Positions 38,194-46,018 of a stretch of 64,000 nt of DNA are shown in pieces. The stretch lies in IMG/VR virus record IMGVR_UViG_3300036852_000353, positions 47,556 through 111,555 of that record. One strand, given 5' to 3'. How positions within the stretch are numbered: position 1 is the first letter of the stretch; every line of letters begins with the position of its first letter. The position numbers and the translations under genes were made by a program. The DNA is from a virus. Below the pieces are notes generated by a model that saw only the letters and a program-made list of their open reading frames with translations, was not told the origin of the DNA and made no database searches.

Positions 38194-38505
38194 TCAGCCG
38201 ACGTAGACGATCGTGTCGGCGCGCATCAGGAACGCGGTGGGGGTCTCGCCCTCGCAGGTGCCCCAGCACTCTTCGTTGCCAGTGCAGCCATCGGGACAGG
38301 AAGGCGCGGCGGCGGAGACGATCTCGACCGTTGTGTCTTCACGTTGTGCCGTGGTCAGGGGGATGAGCCAGTGGTCTTCGCCGTAGAAGCGGTGGTCATC
38401 GACTCCTTCCAGAGCGAAGACCGTCGCGGTCCACGGGGCGGTGGTGCCATCGCCTCCCATCTGGTGGTGGTAGGCGGCGGTGATCTTTCCGGAGTAGCCG
38501 GGCAT
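38194..38505 (-). CDS. Unknown Cys-containing protein, 103 aa
   Basis: MPGYSGKITAAYHHQMGGD..., with CPDGCTGNEECWGTC near residue 75-90, a likely metal or disulfide site. Precedes parA in the transcript. Confidence 0.6.
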   Translation of the reverse strand: MPGYSGKITAAYHHQMGGDGTTAPWTATVFALEGVDDHRFYGEDHWLIPLTTAQREDTTVEIVSAAAPSCPDGCTGNEECWGTCEGETPTAFLMRADTIVYVG

Positions 38506-38526
38506 CGTGTTCCTTTCAGTGGTGAT

Positions 38527-38540
38527 GTTTCACGTGGAAC
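38527..38540. repeat. parS-type site 8
   Basis: GTTTCACGTGGAAC between the genes at 38194 and 38543. Confidence 0.85.
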
Positions 38541-38542
38541 AT

Positions 38543-38824
38543 TCAGTTGTCATCGGTGTTCCGGCCGACGAGATTCGACAGCAGCTCAATGATCTGGGCC
38601 TGGTTGCGGTCGATCTTCGAGTTCAGTTCACGGACCTCATCAGTGAGCCTCCCTACCTTCTGGTCCAGGCTGTCCACCTTCTGGTCGACGTTGCTCACCT
38701 TGAGCTGGAGCGTCGTCAGCTCGCTCTTGATGATCCCGAACTCACGAACGTTCTGTGCCTGAGCCTCTTCGAACCGGCGAGTCAGCGCAGCGATCTCGGC
38801 CTGTGCGATCTCGTCTTCGGGCAT
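38543..38824 (-). CDS. Coiled-coil protein, 93 aa
   Basis: Almost the whole chain is heptad-patterned (KVSNVDQKVDSLDQKVGRLT), suggesting a long parallel coiled coil. No known domain. Confidence 0.65.
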   Translation of the reverse strand: MPEDEIAQAEIAALTRRFEEAQAQNVREFGIIKSELTTLQLKVSNVDQKVDSLDQKVGRLTDEVRELNSKIDRNQAQIIELLSNLVGRNTDDN

Positions 38825-38837
38825 GGTGTTCTCCTAT

Positions 38838-38851
38838 GTTTCACGTGGAAC
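38838..38851. repeat. parS-type site 9
   Basis: GTTTCACGTGGAAC. Confidence 0.85.
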
Positions 38852-38855
38852 ATCG

Positions 38856-39041
38856 TCAGTCGTCGGGGTTGCACTGGTGGCTGTAGACCACCATCCGCGC
38901 ATCGGACTTGCCGAAGGAACCGAGACCGTGCAGGTCGTAGACCATGCCGGTACGGAACCCGCACGGGGTGTGGATGAGATGGACCAGGTGCGGGAAGTAG
39001 CCGCCGCCGCTCTCGGCCCGCCAGTCAGGTGGTAGTTGCAT
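38856..39041 (-). CDS. Unknown protein, 61 aa
   Basis: MQLPPDWRAESGGGYFPHLVH..., aromatic/His-rich, ends HQCNPDD. Confidence 0.55.
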   Translation of the reverse strand: MQLPPDWRAESGGGYFPHLVHLIHTPCGFRTGMVYDLHGLGSFGKSDARMVVYSHQCNPDD

Positions 39042-39059
39042 GAGTGTCTCCTCGTCGAT

Positions 39060-39073
39060 GTTTCACGTGGAAC
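39060..39073. repeat. parS-type site 10
   Basis: GTTTCACGTGGAAC; contains the stop codon of the gene at 39063-39377. Confidence 0.85.
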
Positions 39074-39377
39074 GTTCGCTGGCCCGCTCCGCCTTCAGTT
39101 CCTTCTCGTACTGAGTGAGAGCGGTAGCGTAGGAGTCGAGGCGGCGGCCGACGGCCTGGTTCGTAAGGTCACCACGGCGCTTCCACCCATCCTGGGTGTG
39201 GCAGACGGCGTCCTTGGGTGCGCCTTCCTCCTCTGCCTCTATACAGGCACGGGCGACATAGTCAGCGCGCAGACCGCCATCGACCAGATAGGCAACGAGG
39301 TAGCGGTAGCCGCGGTGGCGGGCGGGGTTGGTGACGTGCTGGTCGCCGGTCCCATAGGGCGGCTTGAAGGTGGGCAT
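39063..39377 (-). CDS. Unknown protein, 104 aa
   Basis: Begins MPTFKPPYGTGDQHV; helical, ends KAERASERST with the stop inside parS site 10. Confidence 0.58.
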   Translation of the reverse strand: MPTFKPPYGTGDQHVTNPARHRGYRYLVAYLVDGGLRADYVARACIEAEEEGAPKDAVCHTQDGWKRRGDLTNQAVGRRLDSYATALTQYEKELKAERASERST

Positions 39378-39386
39378 GATGTCCTC

Positions 39387-39611
39387 TCAGTCGGTGGATG
39401 TTTCACGTGGAACATCGGACAGCTCGCCATCCCCCAGCGTGAAAGCACGTGGAGTACCGGCATTCCAGGCGTCGATGAACGGCTGCGCCCTGGCCTGCAT
39501 GCCATGATGCTTGAACCGGTGGAAAGCCACGCCGTCAGTGCCCACCCAGAAGAGGGTGCCGTCGTACACCCCAGGCTGCTCCACGCCATAGGCGATCTCG
39601 CGCTCAGCCAT
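39387..39611 (-). CDS. Unknown protein, 74 aa
   Basis: MAEREIAYGVEQPGVYDGTL..., beta-rich; C-terminal DVPRETSTD comes from parS site 11. Confidence 0.58.
   Translation of the reverse strand: MAEREIAYGVEQPGVYDGTLFWVGTDGVAFHRFKHHGMQARAQPFIDAWNAGTPRAFTLGDGELSDVPRETSTD
39400..39413. repeat. parS-type site 11
   Basis: GTTTCACGTGGAAC. Confidence 0.85.
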
Positions 39612-39879
39612 CGCCCGGCTCCGATGTTTCACGTGGAACATTGGCGATGGATCGGTCCCAGCCCTCTCGCCAGGGAGAAGTGCTGGTGTAACCCAGCTCA
39701 ACAGAGAGCGCTTCGGCGAGATCCGAGACGATGCGGTAGGCATCGTCGGACAGCTCCTCCCACCTCTCGTCGCTCTCGTCGATCTGCTCGTACTCCGCCT
39801 GCTGGCGGTCGGCGTCCCAGTCCACGACTTGCTGAAGTAGGAGGCGGACGGAGGGGGTGAGTTCACCGATCTTGTTCAT
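39604..39879 (-). CDS. Unknown acidic helical protein, 91 aa
   Basis: MNKIGELTPSVRLLLQQVVDW... with many Asp/Glu. Ends NVPRETSEPGDG through parS site 12. Confidence 0.58.
   Translation of the reverse strand: MNKIGELTPSVRLLLQQVVDWDADRQQAEYEQIDESDERWEELSDDAYRIVSDLAEALSVELGYTSTSPWREGWDRSIANVPRETSEPGDG
39626..39639. repeat. parS-type site 12
   Basis: GTTTCACGTGGAAC. Confidence 0.85.
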
Positions 39880-40036
39880 GGGCGGTGCTTTCTGTTGGTG
39901 TTTCACGTGGAACATCGTTGTCGGGTGGGATGACCAACTTCGGCAGGCGGACGCCAGGGTCCGGAGTAATCAGGCCGAAGGCCCAGCCCAGGAGGCGGCA
40001 CCAGTAGTGGGCGATCGCCTCCCTGAGTTCACTCAC
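39863..40036 (-). CDS. Small protein, 57 aa
   Basis: VSELREAIAHYWCRLLGWAFGLI may be amphipathic or membrane-associated. Ends through parS site 13 (DVPRETPTEST...). GTG 40036 after GGGAGGCGCCG. Confidence 0.55.
   Translation of the reverse strand: MSELREAIAHYWCRLLGWAFGLITPDPGVRLPKLVIPPDNDVPRETPTESTAHEQDR
39900..39913. repeat. parS-type site 13
   Basis: GTTTCACGTGGAAC. Confidence 0.85.
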
Positions 40037-40283
40037 CGGCGCCTCCCGATGTTTCACGTGGAACATCGGCCCGACGGAAGTACTCCGCCCACACCTCACG
40101 TTCCTCGTCCGTCATGGTGGTGTCAGGCTTGCGGTGCAGGAACACCGTGTGGCCGCAGACGCCGCCAACGGTCATGTAGGTGCAGCCGGGAGCACACTCC
40201 ATGATCGTGACGTCTTTTGTTTCGTCGCACTCGTCCGCCGGGCAGACTGGCCACGCCTTCCAGGCGTCGAGCGGCTCACTCAC
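40029..40283 (-). CDS. Unknown Cys-containing protein, 84 aa
   Basis: CPADEC and CAPGCTYMTVGGVCGH suggest zinc binding. GTG 40283 after GGAGTCCGCCG. Ends ADVPRETSGGAGE through parS site 14. Confidence 0.58.
   Translation of the reverse strand: MSEPLDAWKAWPVCPADECDETKDVTIMECAPGCTYMTVGGVCGHTVFLHRKPDTTMTDEEREVWAEYFRRADVPRETSGGAGE
40051..40064. repeat. parS-type site 14
   Basis: GTTTCACGTGGAAC. Confidence 0.85.
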
Positions 40284-40611
40284 CGGCGGACTCCGATGTT
40301 TCACGTGGAACATTGCTCTGCTCGCGAAGCGCGTAGTAGAGCCGCTTCGCAGTGGCGTTGTCATTCACGAAGGTGCGCAGAGCCTGCTGAGCTGCCGGTG
40401 TACGGACGCGCTGCTGGTGGGTCCAGAAGAGGGCGAGCGCGATCCCGATGTCCTGCTCGGTCATCTTCACGCGCCACTTGTGACCGCTGTTATGCGCACG
40501 GTGGAGTGGCCCGACGAGGTCAGCGGTCGGCCCCACATGCCTGCTCTCGGGGCTGCTGGTCATGTTGAGCAGGATCTGGAACTGCCCGGGGGTCAGGCTG
40601 ATTTCTTCCAT
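40276..40611 (-). CDS. Unknown protein, 111 aa
   Basis: MEEISLTPGQFQILLNMTSS..., helical; ends NVPRETSESAGE through parS site 15. Confidence 0.58.
   Translation of the reverse strand: MEEISLTPGQFQILLNMTSSPESRHVGPTADLVGPLHRAHNSGHKWRVKMTEQDIGIALALFWTHQQRVRTPAAQQALRTFVNDNATAKRLYYALREQSNVPRETSESAGE
40298..40311. repeat. parS-type site 15
   Basis: GTTTCACGTGGAAC. Confidence 0.85.
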
Positions 40612-40633
40612 GGGTGTCCTTGGTAGTGGGGAT

Positions 40634-40647
40634 GTTTCACGTGGAAC
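40634..40647. repeat. parS-type site 16
   Basis: GTTTCACGTGGAAC; stop codon of the gene at 40637-40891 lies in it. Last of the dense cluster. Confidence 0.85.
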
Positions 40648-40891
40648 ATTCAGGAGCTGGATCCTGATTGTTCCAGTAGTCGTTGTCCTGGCGGGCAGCT
40701 TCCCGCGGGGTGAGGCCGTCCCCCTCGGCGATGCGCTTGCGCTGGACGTAGACGAGGCGTTCGGCCCGGATGTCCTCATAGAGGCGCCCCTCCCACCACA
40801 CGCACATGCTGCATCCGGTGCAGTAGTCGTGATCGTAGGGATCTTCCCAGTCGCCGTACTTCAGGCCATAGGGGTCAAAGGTTGTGGTCAT
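40637..40891 (-). CDS. Unknown Cys-containing protein, 84 aa
   Basis: DYCTGCSMCVWW (CxxCxxC) then a basic helical part; ends PECST. ATG 40891 after AAGGAGGGGCT. Confidence 0.6.
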   Translation of the reverse strand: MTTTFDPYGLKYGDWEDPYDHDYCTGCSMCVWWEGRLYEDIRAERLVYVQRKRIAEGDGLTPREAARQDNDYWNNQDPAPECST

Positions 40892-40910
40892 AGCCCCTCC
40901 TTGCAGCGGG

Positions 40911-40920
40911 CTTCCTTGTC
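40911..40920 (-). promoter_or_regulatory. Start-associated GACAAGGAAG motif
   Basis: Upstream of the 40637 gene, which also has a nearer AGGAGG. Confidence 0.6.
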
Positions 40921-40930
40921 GGTGGTGTGG

Positions 40931-41308
40931 TTACAGCGGGCACTTCTCGCAGTGCATGGGCTTGCCGTCGGACTTGCGGACCAGCTGGCCGTCGCGGATC
41001 TCGTAGGGGTCGATGATGTCGGCCGCGATTTCGAGTACGTGAATGGTCTGGGGAACAATGCTGGAGTCTTCGAACGCGCTCTCCGCCGTCTTCACGTGGT
41101 GCGCCTCCTCGCGGAGCTTCTCCGCCTCACGGTGCGCACGGTCGTCCTCGACCCAGTTGAGCAGGCCGTGGAGGTAGTCGTCGTCCTCGCTGCCGCCCTC
41201 GACCGCCTGGTAGCCGTTGTGGTCCTTGGGGTGGTGGGCGATCTCCTGCCTGGCCGTGCGCGCCGTCTTGTTGACGAAGTTGTAGACCAGGTCACGGGCT
41301 ACGCTCAT
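40931..41308 (-). CDS. Unknown protein, 125 aa
   Basis: Helical, charged; ends with a HCEKCPL Cys pair. Start overlaps the upstream stop. Confidence 0.58.
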   Translation of the reverse strand: MSVARDLVYNFVNKTARTARQEIAHHPKDHNGYQAVEGGSEDDDYLHGLLNWVEDDRAHREAEKLREEAHHVKTAESAFEDSSIVPQTIHVLEIAADIIDPYEIRDGQLVRKSDGKPMHCEKCPL

Positions 41309-41610
41309 GTCTCCTCCTTCTCGTATCCCTCGCCACGGAGGTCGGCCTTCGCGATGATCTCGCTGGCCACGTCGACCGCGGCCAGGAGCGTGCGGTCGCA
41401 GAACTCCCCGAAGAAATAGGAGTGGCCGACGCTGTATAGGTGCCAGCCGGTCTGTGAGCCGGGCTCCTTACGGGAGCGGGCCCGCTTCTCCAGTTCGTAG
41501 ACCATGCCGAACACCTCGGTCTGCCGGTTGCCGTTGGGCAGGCAGATCCAGCCGAAGCCGTTGTCGGCCTCGATGTAGCGGACGTTGTCGGCCTGTCGGT
41601 AGCGGGCCAT
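41305..41610 (-). CDS. Unknown protein, 101 aa
   Basis: MARYRQADNVRYIEADNGFG..., beta-rich then helical. ATG 41610 (not GTG 41613) fits AGGAGAAGTG. Confidence 0.58.
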   Translation of the reverse strand: MARYRQADNVRYIEADNGFGWICLPNGNRQTEVFGMVYELEKRARSRKEPGSQTGWHLYSVGHSYFFGEFCDRTLLAAVDVASEIIAKADLRGEGYEKEET

Positions 41611-41936
41611 CACTTCTCCTGCGGCAGACGGACGACGACGTCATAGAACGTGATCTCACGGTCGTCGTCCTCATGGACTTCAGTGCTGGTCCCTACTGAA
41701 TCCACCTCGACCCACACGCCAGCTAGGCAGATCTCCTGGCCTTCCCCGAAAGCCATGGGTTGACGGCTCTCGGTCCAGCCCAGCGACGTGCGCGTCGGCT
41801 GACCGTTCGTATCGAAGATCGGGTAGGAGTACTCAGCGAGGTGCGTGTAAGGGTCCGGCGATTCATTCATGAACCTGGAGTCAGAGATCTTCCTGATGGG
41901 ATCAGGAAGCTGATCTCGGAAATAGTCCGGCAGCAT
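41610..41936 (-). CDS. Unknown protein, 108 aa
   Basis: MLPDYFRDQLPDPIRKISDS..., beta-rich second half. GGAGGCGTG before ATG 41936. Confidence 0.58.
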   Translation of the reverse strand: MLPDYFRDQLPDPIRKISDSRFMNESPDPYTHLAEYSYPIFDTNGQPTRTSLGWTESRQPMAFGEGQEICLAGVWVEVDSVGTSTEVHEDDDREITFYDVVVRLPQEK

Positions 41937-41967
41937 CACGCCTCCGTACACCGGCGGTAGCGGGCCA

Positions 41968-42426
41968 TCAGACGCTGTCCACGATGCGCTGCCAGTCCTC
42001 GATCAGCCGGTCCGGCGGCGCTTGCTTTAGGGCGTAGGTCTCGGTGAAACGCTCCAGCAGCTCACGCGACGCGTGCCCACGACGGGCATGGATGCCGTGG
42101 TTGGGTGCACCACAGGTGCATGCTTCGGGGTTGGTGTGCCGGTAGAAGATGTGGGTGGTGAGATGATGATCCCTGCCGACGGATTCGATCTCCACCACGT
42201 CGTCCGGGTTCCCGCGCCGGTACCAGAGGTGCCCGGCCTTCGGCTCCACCGGAGCGGAGAGCGCCGTCAGGCGGCCCTCGATCTTGCCCTGCGACAGGAT
42301 GGCGTCGAGCATGCCACGCACCACTGACAAGCCGTCGACGTCGTCTACCGTGTCTTCAGTGATCAAGCTCAAGACGTTGTCGTACAGCTTCTCGGTCCTG
42401 AGGTGGCGCTGGATCTGGCCGGTCAT
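41968..42426 (-). CDS. Unknown protein, 152 aa
   Basis: Helical start; CTCGAPNHGIHARRGHA in the second half may bind zinc. ATGA coupling with 42423-42653. Confidence 0.58.
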   Translation of the reverse strand: MTGQIQRHLRTEKLYDNVLSLITEDTVDDVDGLSVVRGMLDAILSQGKIEGRLTALSAPVEPKAGHLWYRRGNPDDVVEIESVGRDHHLTTHIFYRHTNPEACTCGAPNHGIHARRGHASRELLERFTETYALKQAPPDRLIEDWQRIVDSV

Positions 42427-42653
42427 GATTCCTCCTTGGTCTCGGCCCAGGCGGTGAACGCCTGACCGATCTGATCGGCCTTGTCAGGGCTGAGCACCAG
42501 CTCCTTGATGCCGGGGTCCACGGTGATGGCGTGCCGCGAGAACCAGAAGACGGTTCCCGAATGATCGGGGGTGACTTCCACCTCGACACTTTCGCCCTGC
42601 CGGATCAGCTCGACGATCTCCTCGGTGGTGAGGCGTCCGTTCTTGTCGGGCAT
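42423..42653 (-). CDS. Unknown protein, 76 aa
   Basis: MPDKNGRLTTEEIVELIRQG..., alpha/beta, acidic. Confidence 0.58.
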   Translation of the reverse strand: MPDKNGRLTTEEIVELIRQGESVEVEVTPDHSGTVFWFSRHAITVDPGIKELVLSPDKADQIGQAFTAWAETKEES

Positions 42654-42979
42654 CAGAGCTTCACCATCCGGCGGTCCGCCGCCATGCGTTCACGGGCGGC
42701 GGTCTCGCTGTCGAAGTCGTACGTCCACTTGCGAGCGCCGAGCCAGGTCTCCACGGCGTACCGGAACTCGCCGGAGCGGGGGTCGCGGTAGTAGGTCAGA
42801 TCGACCTCACATTCGGGGCCCTGGGACCAGTGCTTCTGATACTCCGATGCCACGAAGGTGATCAGACGTCCCTGGGCGATGGCTTCGATGATCTCCTGCG
42901 CCTCCTCGTCGGTGACGTCGGGCTCCTCGTAGTTGCCGTAGGTGGCGCTCTGGATGATGCGCTTGTCCGGCAGGGTCAC
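42653..42979 (-). CDS. Unknown protein, 108 aa
   Basis: Beta-rich with WLGARKWTYDFDSETAARE. GTG 42979 overlaps the upstream stop (GTGA). Confidence 0.58.
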   Translation of the reverse strand: MTLPDKRIIQSATYGNYEEPDVTDEEAQEIIEAIAQGRLITFVASEYQKHWSQGPECEVDLTYYRDPRSGEFRYAVETWLGARKWTYDFDSETAARERMAADRRMVKL

Positions 42980-43275
42980 TGCCGTTCCTCCTTCTTCGGC
43001 TTGATGATGTCGTCGAGTTCGTGCAGGTTGAGGGGCTCGTAGCCGAGTTCCTTCTCCAGCTCGGCGGTCTTCTGGCGGCTGGCCTCCAGCTGCCGCTGCC
43101 GTTTGGTCTCCGGGTCCACTGTGAACACGGACCAGAAGATCCAGGGCACCATCACGCCCACACCTGTGGCGTAGGCGATGGTCAACAGCGGGTTGTTGTG
43201 CAGGTGCGGGGTGAAAAGGGAGGACCAGGCGGCTGGCATCACGAGCCAGATTCCCTTGAGGCGGGGGATCTTCAT
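42976..43275 (-). CDS. Membrane protein with cytoplasmic helical tail, 99 aa
   Basis: Hydrophobic segments ~10-24 and 30-52, then a charged helix and KPKKEERQ end. Coupled to the PadR-like gene. Confidence 0.62.
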   Translation of the reverse strand: MKIPRLKGIWLVMPAAWSSLFTPHLHNNPLLTIAYATGVGVMVPWIFWSVFTVDPETKRQRQLEASRQKTAELEKELGYEPLNLHELDDIIKPKKEERQ

Positions 43276-43598
43276 GAGGCCCTCCGCCTCTTGATGTCGG
43301 CGCGGTCCTTGACCGTTTCCTGCCGGGCGACGGCCCAGCCCTCGGAAGTGAGGGCGTAGTAGCGCCGGGGCGGCCCGCCCCGGCTGCGGGGCCTGTAGCT
43401 GGGCTGGCCACGGCGTCCCTCCCGTCGCGAGATCAGCCAGCCTGCTTCTTCCAGGCGGTTGAGGATGGGGTATGCGGTGCCGGGGGCCAGGCCGGTGGCA
43501 TGGATGACCTGGCGGCCGTACAGCTCGGTGTCCGGGTCGTCGTGGTCCTTGAGGAACGCGGCCAGGACCATGCGGGTTTGCAGGGTCAGGTTAGGCAT
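43272..43598 (-). CDS. PadR-family transcriptional regulator
   Basis: 108 aa. YGRQVIHATGLAPGTAYPILNRLEEAGWLISRREG and YYALTSEGWAVA form the PadR winged helix; the C-terminal dimer helix is short, as in PadR-s1. It probably represses its own operon, which includes the membrane protein at 42976. Confidence 0.85.
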   Translation of the reverse strand: MPNLTLQTRMVLAAFLKDHDDPDTELYGRQVIHATGLAPGTAYPILNRLEEAGWLISRREGRRGQPSYRPRSRGGPPRRYYALTSEGWAVARQETVKDRADIKRRRAS

Positions 43599-43610
43599 GT
43601 GGGGAGACTA

Positions 43611-43626
43611 CTCTATCTATCGAGTT
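43611..43626. promoter_or_regulatory. Possible PadR operator/-10 region
   Basis: ACTC-TATCTATC-GAGT interrupted palindrome, overlapping TAGAGT on the minus strand just upstream of the PadR-like start. Confidence 0.45.
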
Positions 43627-43640
43627 TGGGTGGAAGGGGA

Positions 43641-43663
43641 GGCGGCCGGTTGCCCCGGCCGCC
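43641..43663 (-). terminator. Terminator hairpin
   Basis: GGCGGCCGG/CCGGCCGCC stem with a 5-nt loop, between the 43676 and PadR genes. Confidence 0.7.
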
Positions 43664-43675
43664 CCTGTGTGCAGG

Positions 43676-43978
43676 TCAGTTGTCGATGCTGCCGTTCATG
43701 TGGCCGTCGTCGTAGTAGTCCAGCATGTCACGGTCCTCCTGCGGCAGGCTGTCGATCGCGCTGCTCAGGACGAGCGCGGTGTAGTCGTCGTCCTTCACGT
43801 CCTTGCAGGCGGCAGGCTTGCCCTTCTCGTCGTTGTACAGCTGCGCGGTGATCGCCTTCTGGCAGGCCTTCAGGGTGTCCTCGTACGACGGCTTGCCCAG
43901 CCAGACCATGACGCCGGTGATACCACCGGCGAGCGTGACGGCGACGGCCAGGGCGAGCACAGCGGTGCGGCGATGCAT
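43676..43978 (-). CDS. Secreted or membrane-anchored protein, 100 aa
   Basis: N-terminal hydrophobic segment (~6-27) after MHRRT; mature part with two Cys and an acidic end. Role unknown. Confidence 0.65.
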   Translation of the reverse strand: MHRRTAVLALAVAVTLAGGITGVMVWLGKPSYEDTLKACQKAITAQLYNDEKGKPAACKDVKDDDYTALVLSSAIDSLPQEDRDMLDYYDDGHMNGSIDN

Positions 43979-43988
43979 GACGTCTCCC

Positions 43989-44561
43989 CTAGTCCCAGCC
44001 GCCGAGCAGGCCCGGACTCAGCTGCGCGTCACAGATGTTGTAGCCGCCGGAGGCGTGGCCCTTCTTCGTCTTGCCGTCGACGGTCACCGAGCAGTTGATG
44101 TCGCCGGAGCCCTGGAGCTGGGCGTTCAGGGTGTAGTACAAGGCGTCCTTGTCCAGCGGCAGGGTGGCCGTGAAGGTGCCGTTCTTGAAGGATCCCTTGC
44201 GGCTGTCGGAGTCCGAGCCGTAGCTGATGTCGAGGGAGCCGAGGGCGCCTGCGGGGGCGTTGCCCCAGACCTTGAAGGTGACGACGTCCGGCTTCTTCAC
44301 CGGCGCCGGGGTGTGCTTCTTCGTCGGCTTGGTGGCGGTGTGCTTCGGCAGCGGGGTGTCCTTCGTGGCGGCCGGGGCGGCGCTGCTGGCGTTCTTCGGG
44401 CCGTCGTCATCGGAGGAGGTGATCGCGGCCACGAAGCCGCCGAACACAATGAGGGCCACGACGCTGCCGCAGCCGATGGCGGCGATCTTGCCCGCCGTAT
44501 TCTTCTTCGGGGGCCGCGGCGGCTGTGGCGCCCACTGCTGGTAGTTGGGGTCGTAGGACAT
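43989..44561 (-). CDS. Membrane-anchored extracytoplasmic protein, 190 aa
   Basis: Pro/Gln-rich cytoplasmic start MSYDPNYQQWAPQPPRPP, one transmembrane segment (~27-48), Lys/Pro/Thr linker, and a beta-rich C-domain with a Cys pair, like MmpS/DUF4190-type actinobacterial proteins. GACAAGGAAGGC leader at ATG 44561. Confidence 0.7.
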   Translation of the reverse strand: MSYDPNYQQWAPQPPRPPKKNTAGKIAAIGCGSVVALIVFGGFVAAITSSDDDGPKNASSAAPAATKDTPLPKHTATKPTKKHTPAPVKKPDVVTFKVWGNAPAGALGSLDISYGSDSDSRKGSFKNGTFTATLPLDKDALYYTLNAQLQGSGDINCSVTVDGKTKKGHASGGYNICDAQLSPGLLGGWD

Positions 44562-44566
44562 GGTGC

Positions 44567-44576
44567 CTTCCTTGTC
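44567..44576 (-). promoter_or_regulatory. Start-associated GACAAGGAAG motif
   Basis: Upstream of the gene at 43989-44561. Confidence 0.7.
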
Positions 44577-44607
44577 GGTGAGGGTGGTGTGCAGACTATC
44601 GGTTCGG

Positions 44608-45060
44608 TCAGCGACGGTTGCGCCGCTTCGACCACTTCTTGTGACGGGGCAGGTGGCGCATGTTCAGCCCCTTGGTCTCCTGCTCGGCGGCCTCGGCAGC
44701 GGCAAGGACGGCAGCCTTGATGGCCTTGTACTCAGCCTTGCGGGGCTTGGCCTCGCGGACGACCTGGATGACCTGGTCGAGGGTGTAGTGGTAGACGCGC
44801 AGCCCCTTGCGGCGCCGGACACTGCGCTCGACGGGCGCCCCGGTGATGGCGTCCCGCAGCTTGACGATCTGGTGCCGCTTCTCCCTGGACGTCATCTTGG
44901 TGCGGTGGACCTTGGCCGGGCGCAGCTTCAGACGCTTGCGGGCGGTGTCGCAGGAACCATCGACGAAGTCGCGGGCGAGGGGCGCGTCCACGCCGGAGAG
45001 GCGCATGACGTGGGTGACGAACGAGCGGGGCCGGTCGGTGGTGTGGCTGGCGGCAGCCAT
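44608..45060 (-). CDS. Highly basic protein, 150 aa
   Basis: Arg/Lys-rich throughout, with RPRSFVTHVMRLSGV, RRKGLRVYHYTLDQVIQVVRE and end KKWSKRRNRR. Likely nucleic-acid binding. AGAAGGG precedes ATG 45060. Confidence 0.6.
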   Translation of the reverse strand: MAAASHTTDRPRSFVTHVMRLSGVDAPLARDFVDGSCDTARKRLKLRPAKVHRTKMTSREKRHQIVKLRDAITGAPVERSVRRRKGLRVYHYTLDQVIQVVREAKPRKAEYKAIKAAVLAAAEAAEQETKGLNMRHLPRHKKWSKRRNRR

Positions 45061-45143
45061 GATGGTACCCTTCTGATGTTTGGTGTTGATCACCGCGCGC
45101 CTTGGCGGGCGGTGCCATCTACGTCGGTGGATGGAATGTGCAG

Positions 45144-45177
45144 CGAAGCCCCCGGGACGCCGATCCCGGGGGCTTCG
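45144..45177 (-). terminator. Terminator hairpin
   Basis: 14-bp stem CGAAGCCCCCGGGA/TCCCGGGGGCTTCG with a 6-nt loop. Confidence 0.8.
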
Positions 45178-45211
45178 TGTTGTGTGTCCGGTTGTGGTGT
45201 ACCGCTGGGCG

Positions 45212-45463
45212 TCAGGTCTTCTCCTGTGCCTGCCGGTGCGCAGGCAGGGCCAGGGCGATGTCCACCACCTCCTCCAGGGTGCTGCGCAGCACCCACGGAT
45301 CGTTCGGGCTGTTGTAGGGGCGCACCCCCCAGCGCTGGTAGTACCCGTTGCTCATGAATCTGCGGACGGTGGCGGTGTAGACGTCGCTGCCCGTGGGCCT
45401 GACGTGGTAGACGTACGTGCCGTCCTTGTGGAGGGTGCAGTTGTCCCGTTTCAGTCGGGTCAT
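45212..45463 (-). CDS. Unknown protein, 83 aa
   Basis: Basic/aromatic start MTRLKRDNCTLHKDGTYVYH. A GTCAAGGAAGCC variant of the start-associated motif precedes ATG 45463. Confidence 0.6.
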   Translation of the reverse strand: MTRLKRDNCTLHKDGTYVYHVRPTGSDVYTATVRRFMSNGYYQRWGVRPYNSPNDPWVLRSTLEEVVDIALALPAHRQAQEKT

Positions 45464-45485
45464 GATGGCTTCCTTGACAGTCTGC

Positions 45486-46013
45486 TCAGACAGACGCGGA
45501 GGCGCGGCGCTGTTCGATGGCCTCACGCCAAAGCTGCGTCAGGATGCCGTAGTTCTGGGGAGACCATTCGTGATCGTCCAGGCGGAATCCGTACGCGGTG
45601 TAGGCGTCCACGTCGAGGCCGAGCAGTTGCATGCCGTGCTTCCAGGCCCAGCCGTCCGCTTCCTTGCCGCTGTCATGGGCATACAGCTGCGCCGAGACAC
45701 AATGGCTTCCCGAGCCGATGTCGAGCGTGCCGGGGTCCACCTCGGTGTGCCAGGAGGGGCGTGTCCTGTTCAGGTACGCGATGCCCCCGGGGACACGCAT
45801 CTCAAAGCCGGTGGTGGCAGTGGTCATGGTCATTCCTTTCAGCTCGCCGTCGTCATGCACGGACGGCTCCTTCTCATCCGGATCCAGCAGCCGGGGCGCC
45901 GAGACCAGCATGCCCAGGAACACCACGGCAGCGATCAAGTCCGCGTACCACAGCATGCCCTGAGCGATCAGTTCAGGCGTCGGCTTGACGGTGTAGGTGT
46001 ACATACTGGACAT
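45486..46013 (-). CDS. Membrane-anchored protein, possible internal start
   Basis: 175 aa. One transmembrane segment (~25-48) then a soluble domain from ~residue 63. A GAAAGGA before ATG 45827 could give a separate 113-aa soluble form (MTTATTGFEMRV...). Unknown function. Confidence 0.58.
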   Translation of the reverse strand: MSSMYTYTVKPTPELIAQGMLWYADLIAAVVFLGMLVSAPRLLDPDEKEPSVHDDGELKGMTMTTATTGFEMRVPGGIAYLNRTRPSWHTEVDPGTLDIGSGSHCVSAQLYAHDSGKEADGWAWKHGMQLLGLDVDAYTAYGFRLDDHEWSPQNYGILTQLWREAIEQRRASASV

Positions 46014-46018
46014 GGCAG

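Noticed and set aside
35454-40647. parS series as a CRISPR or transposon repeat
   Set aside because: Spacing equals gene length, sites sit at gene ends, and the 14-mer is a known partition-site class.
41090-41103. Another parS site near TTCACGTGGTGC
   Set aside because: It matches only half the site, lacks the GTTTC arm end and the intergenic context, and lies within a coding region by chance.
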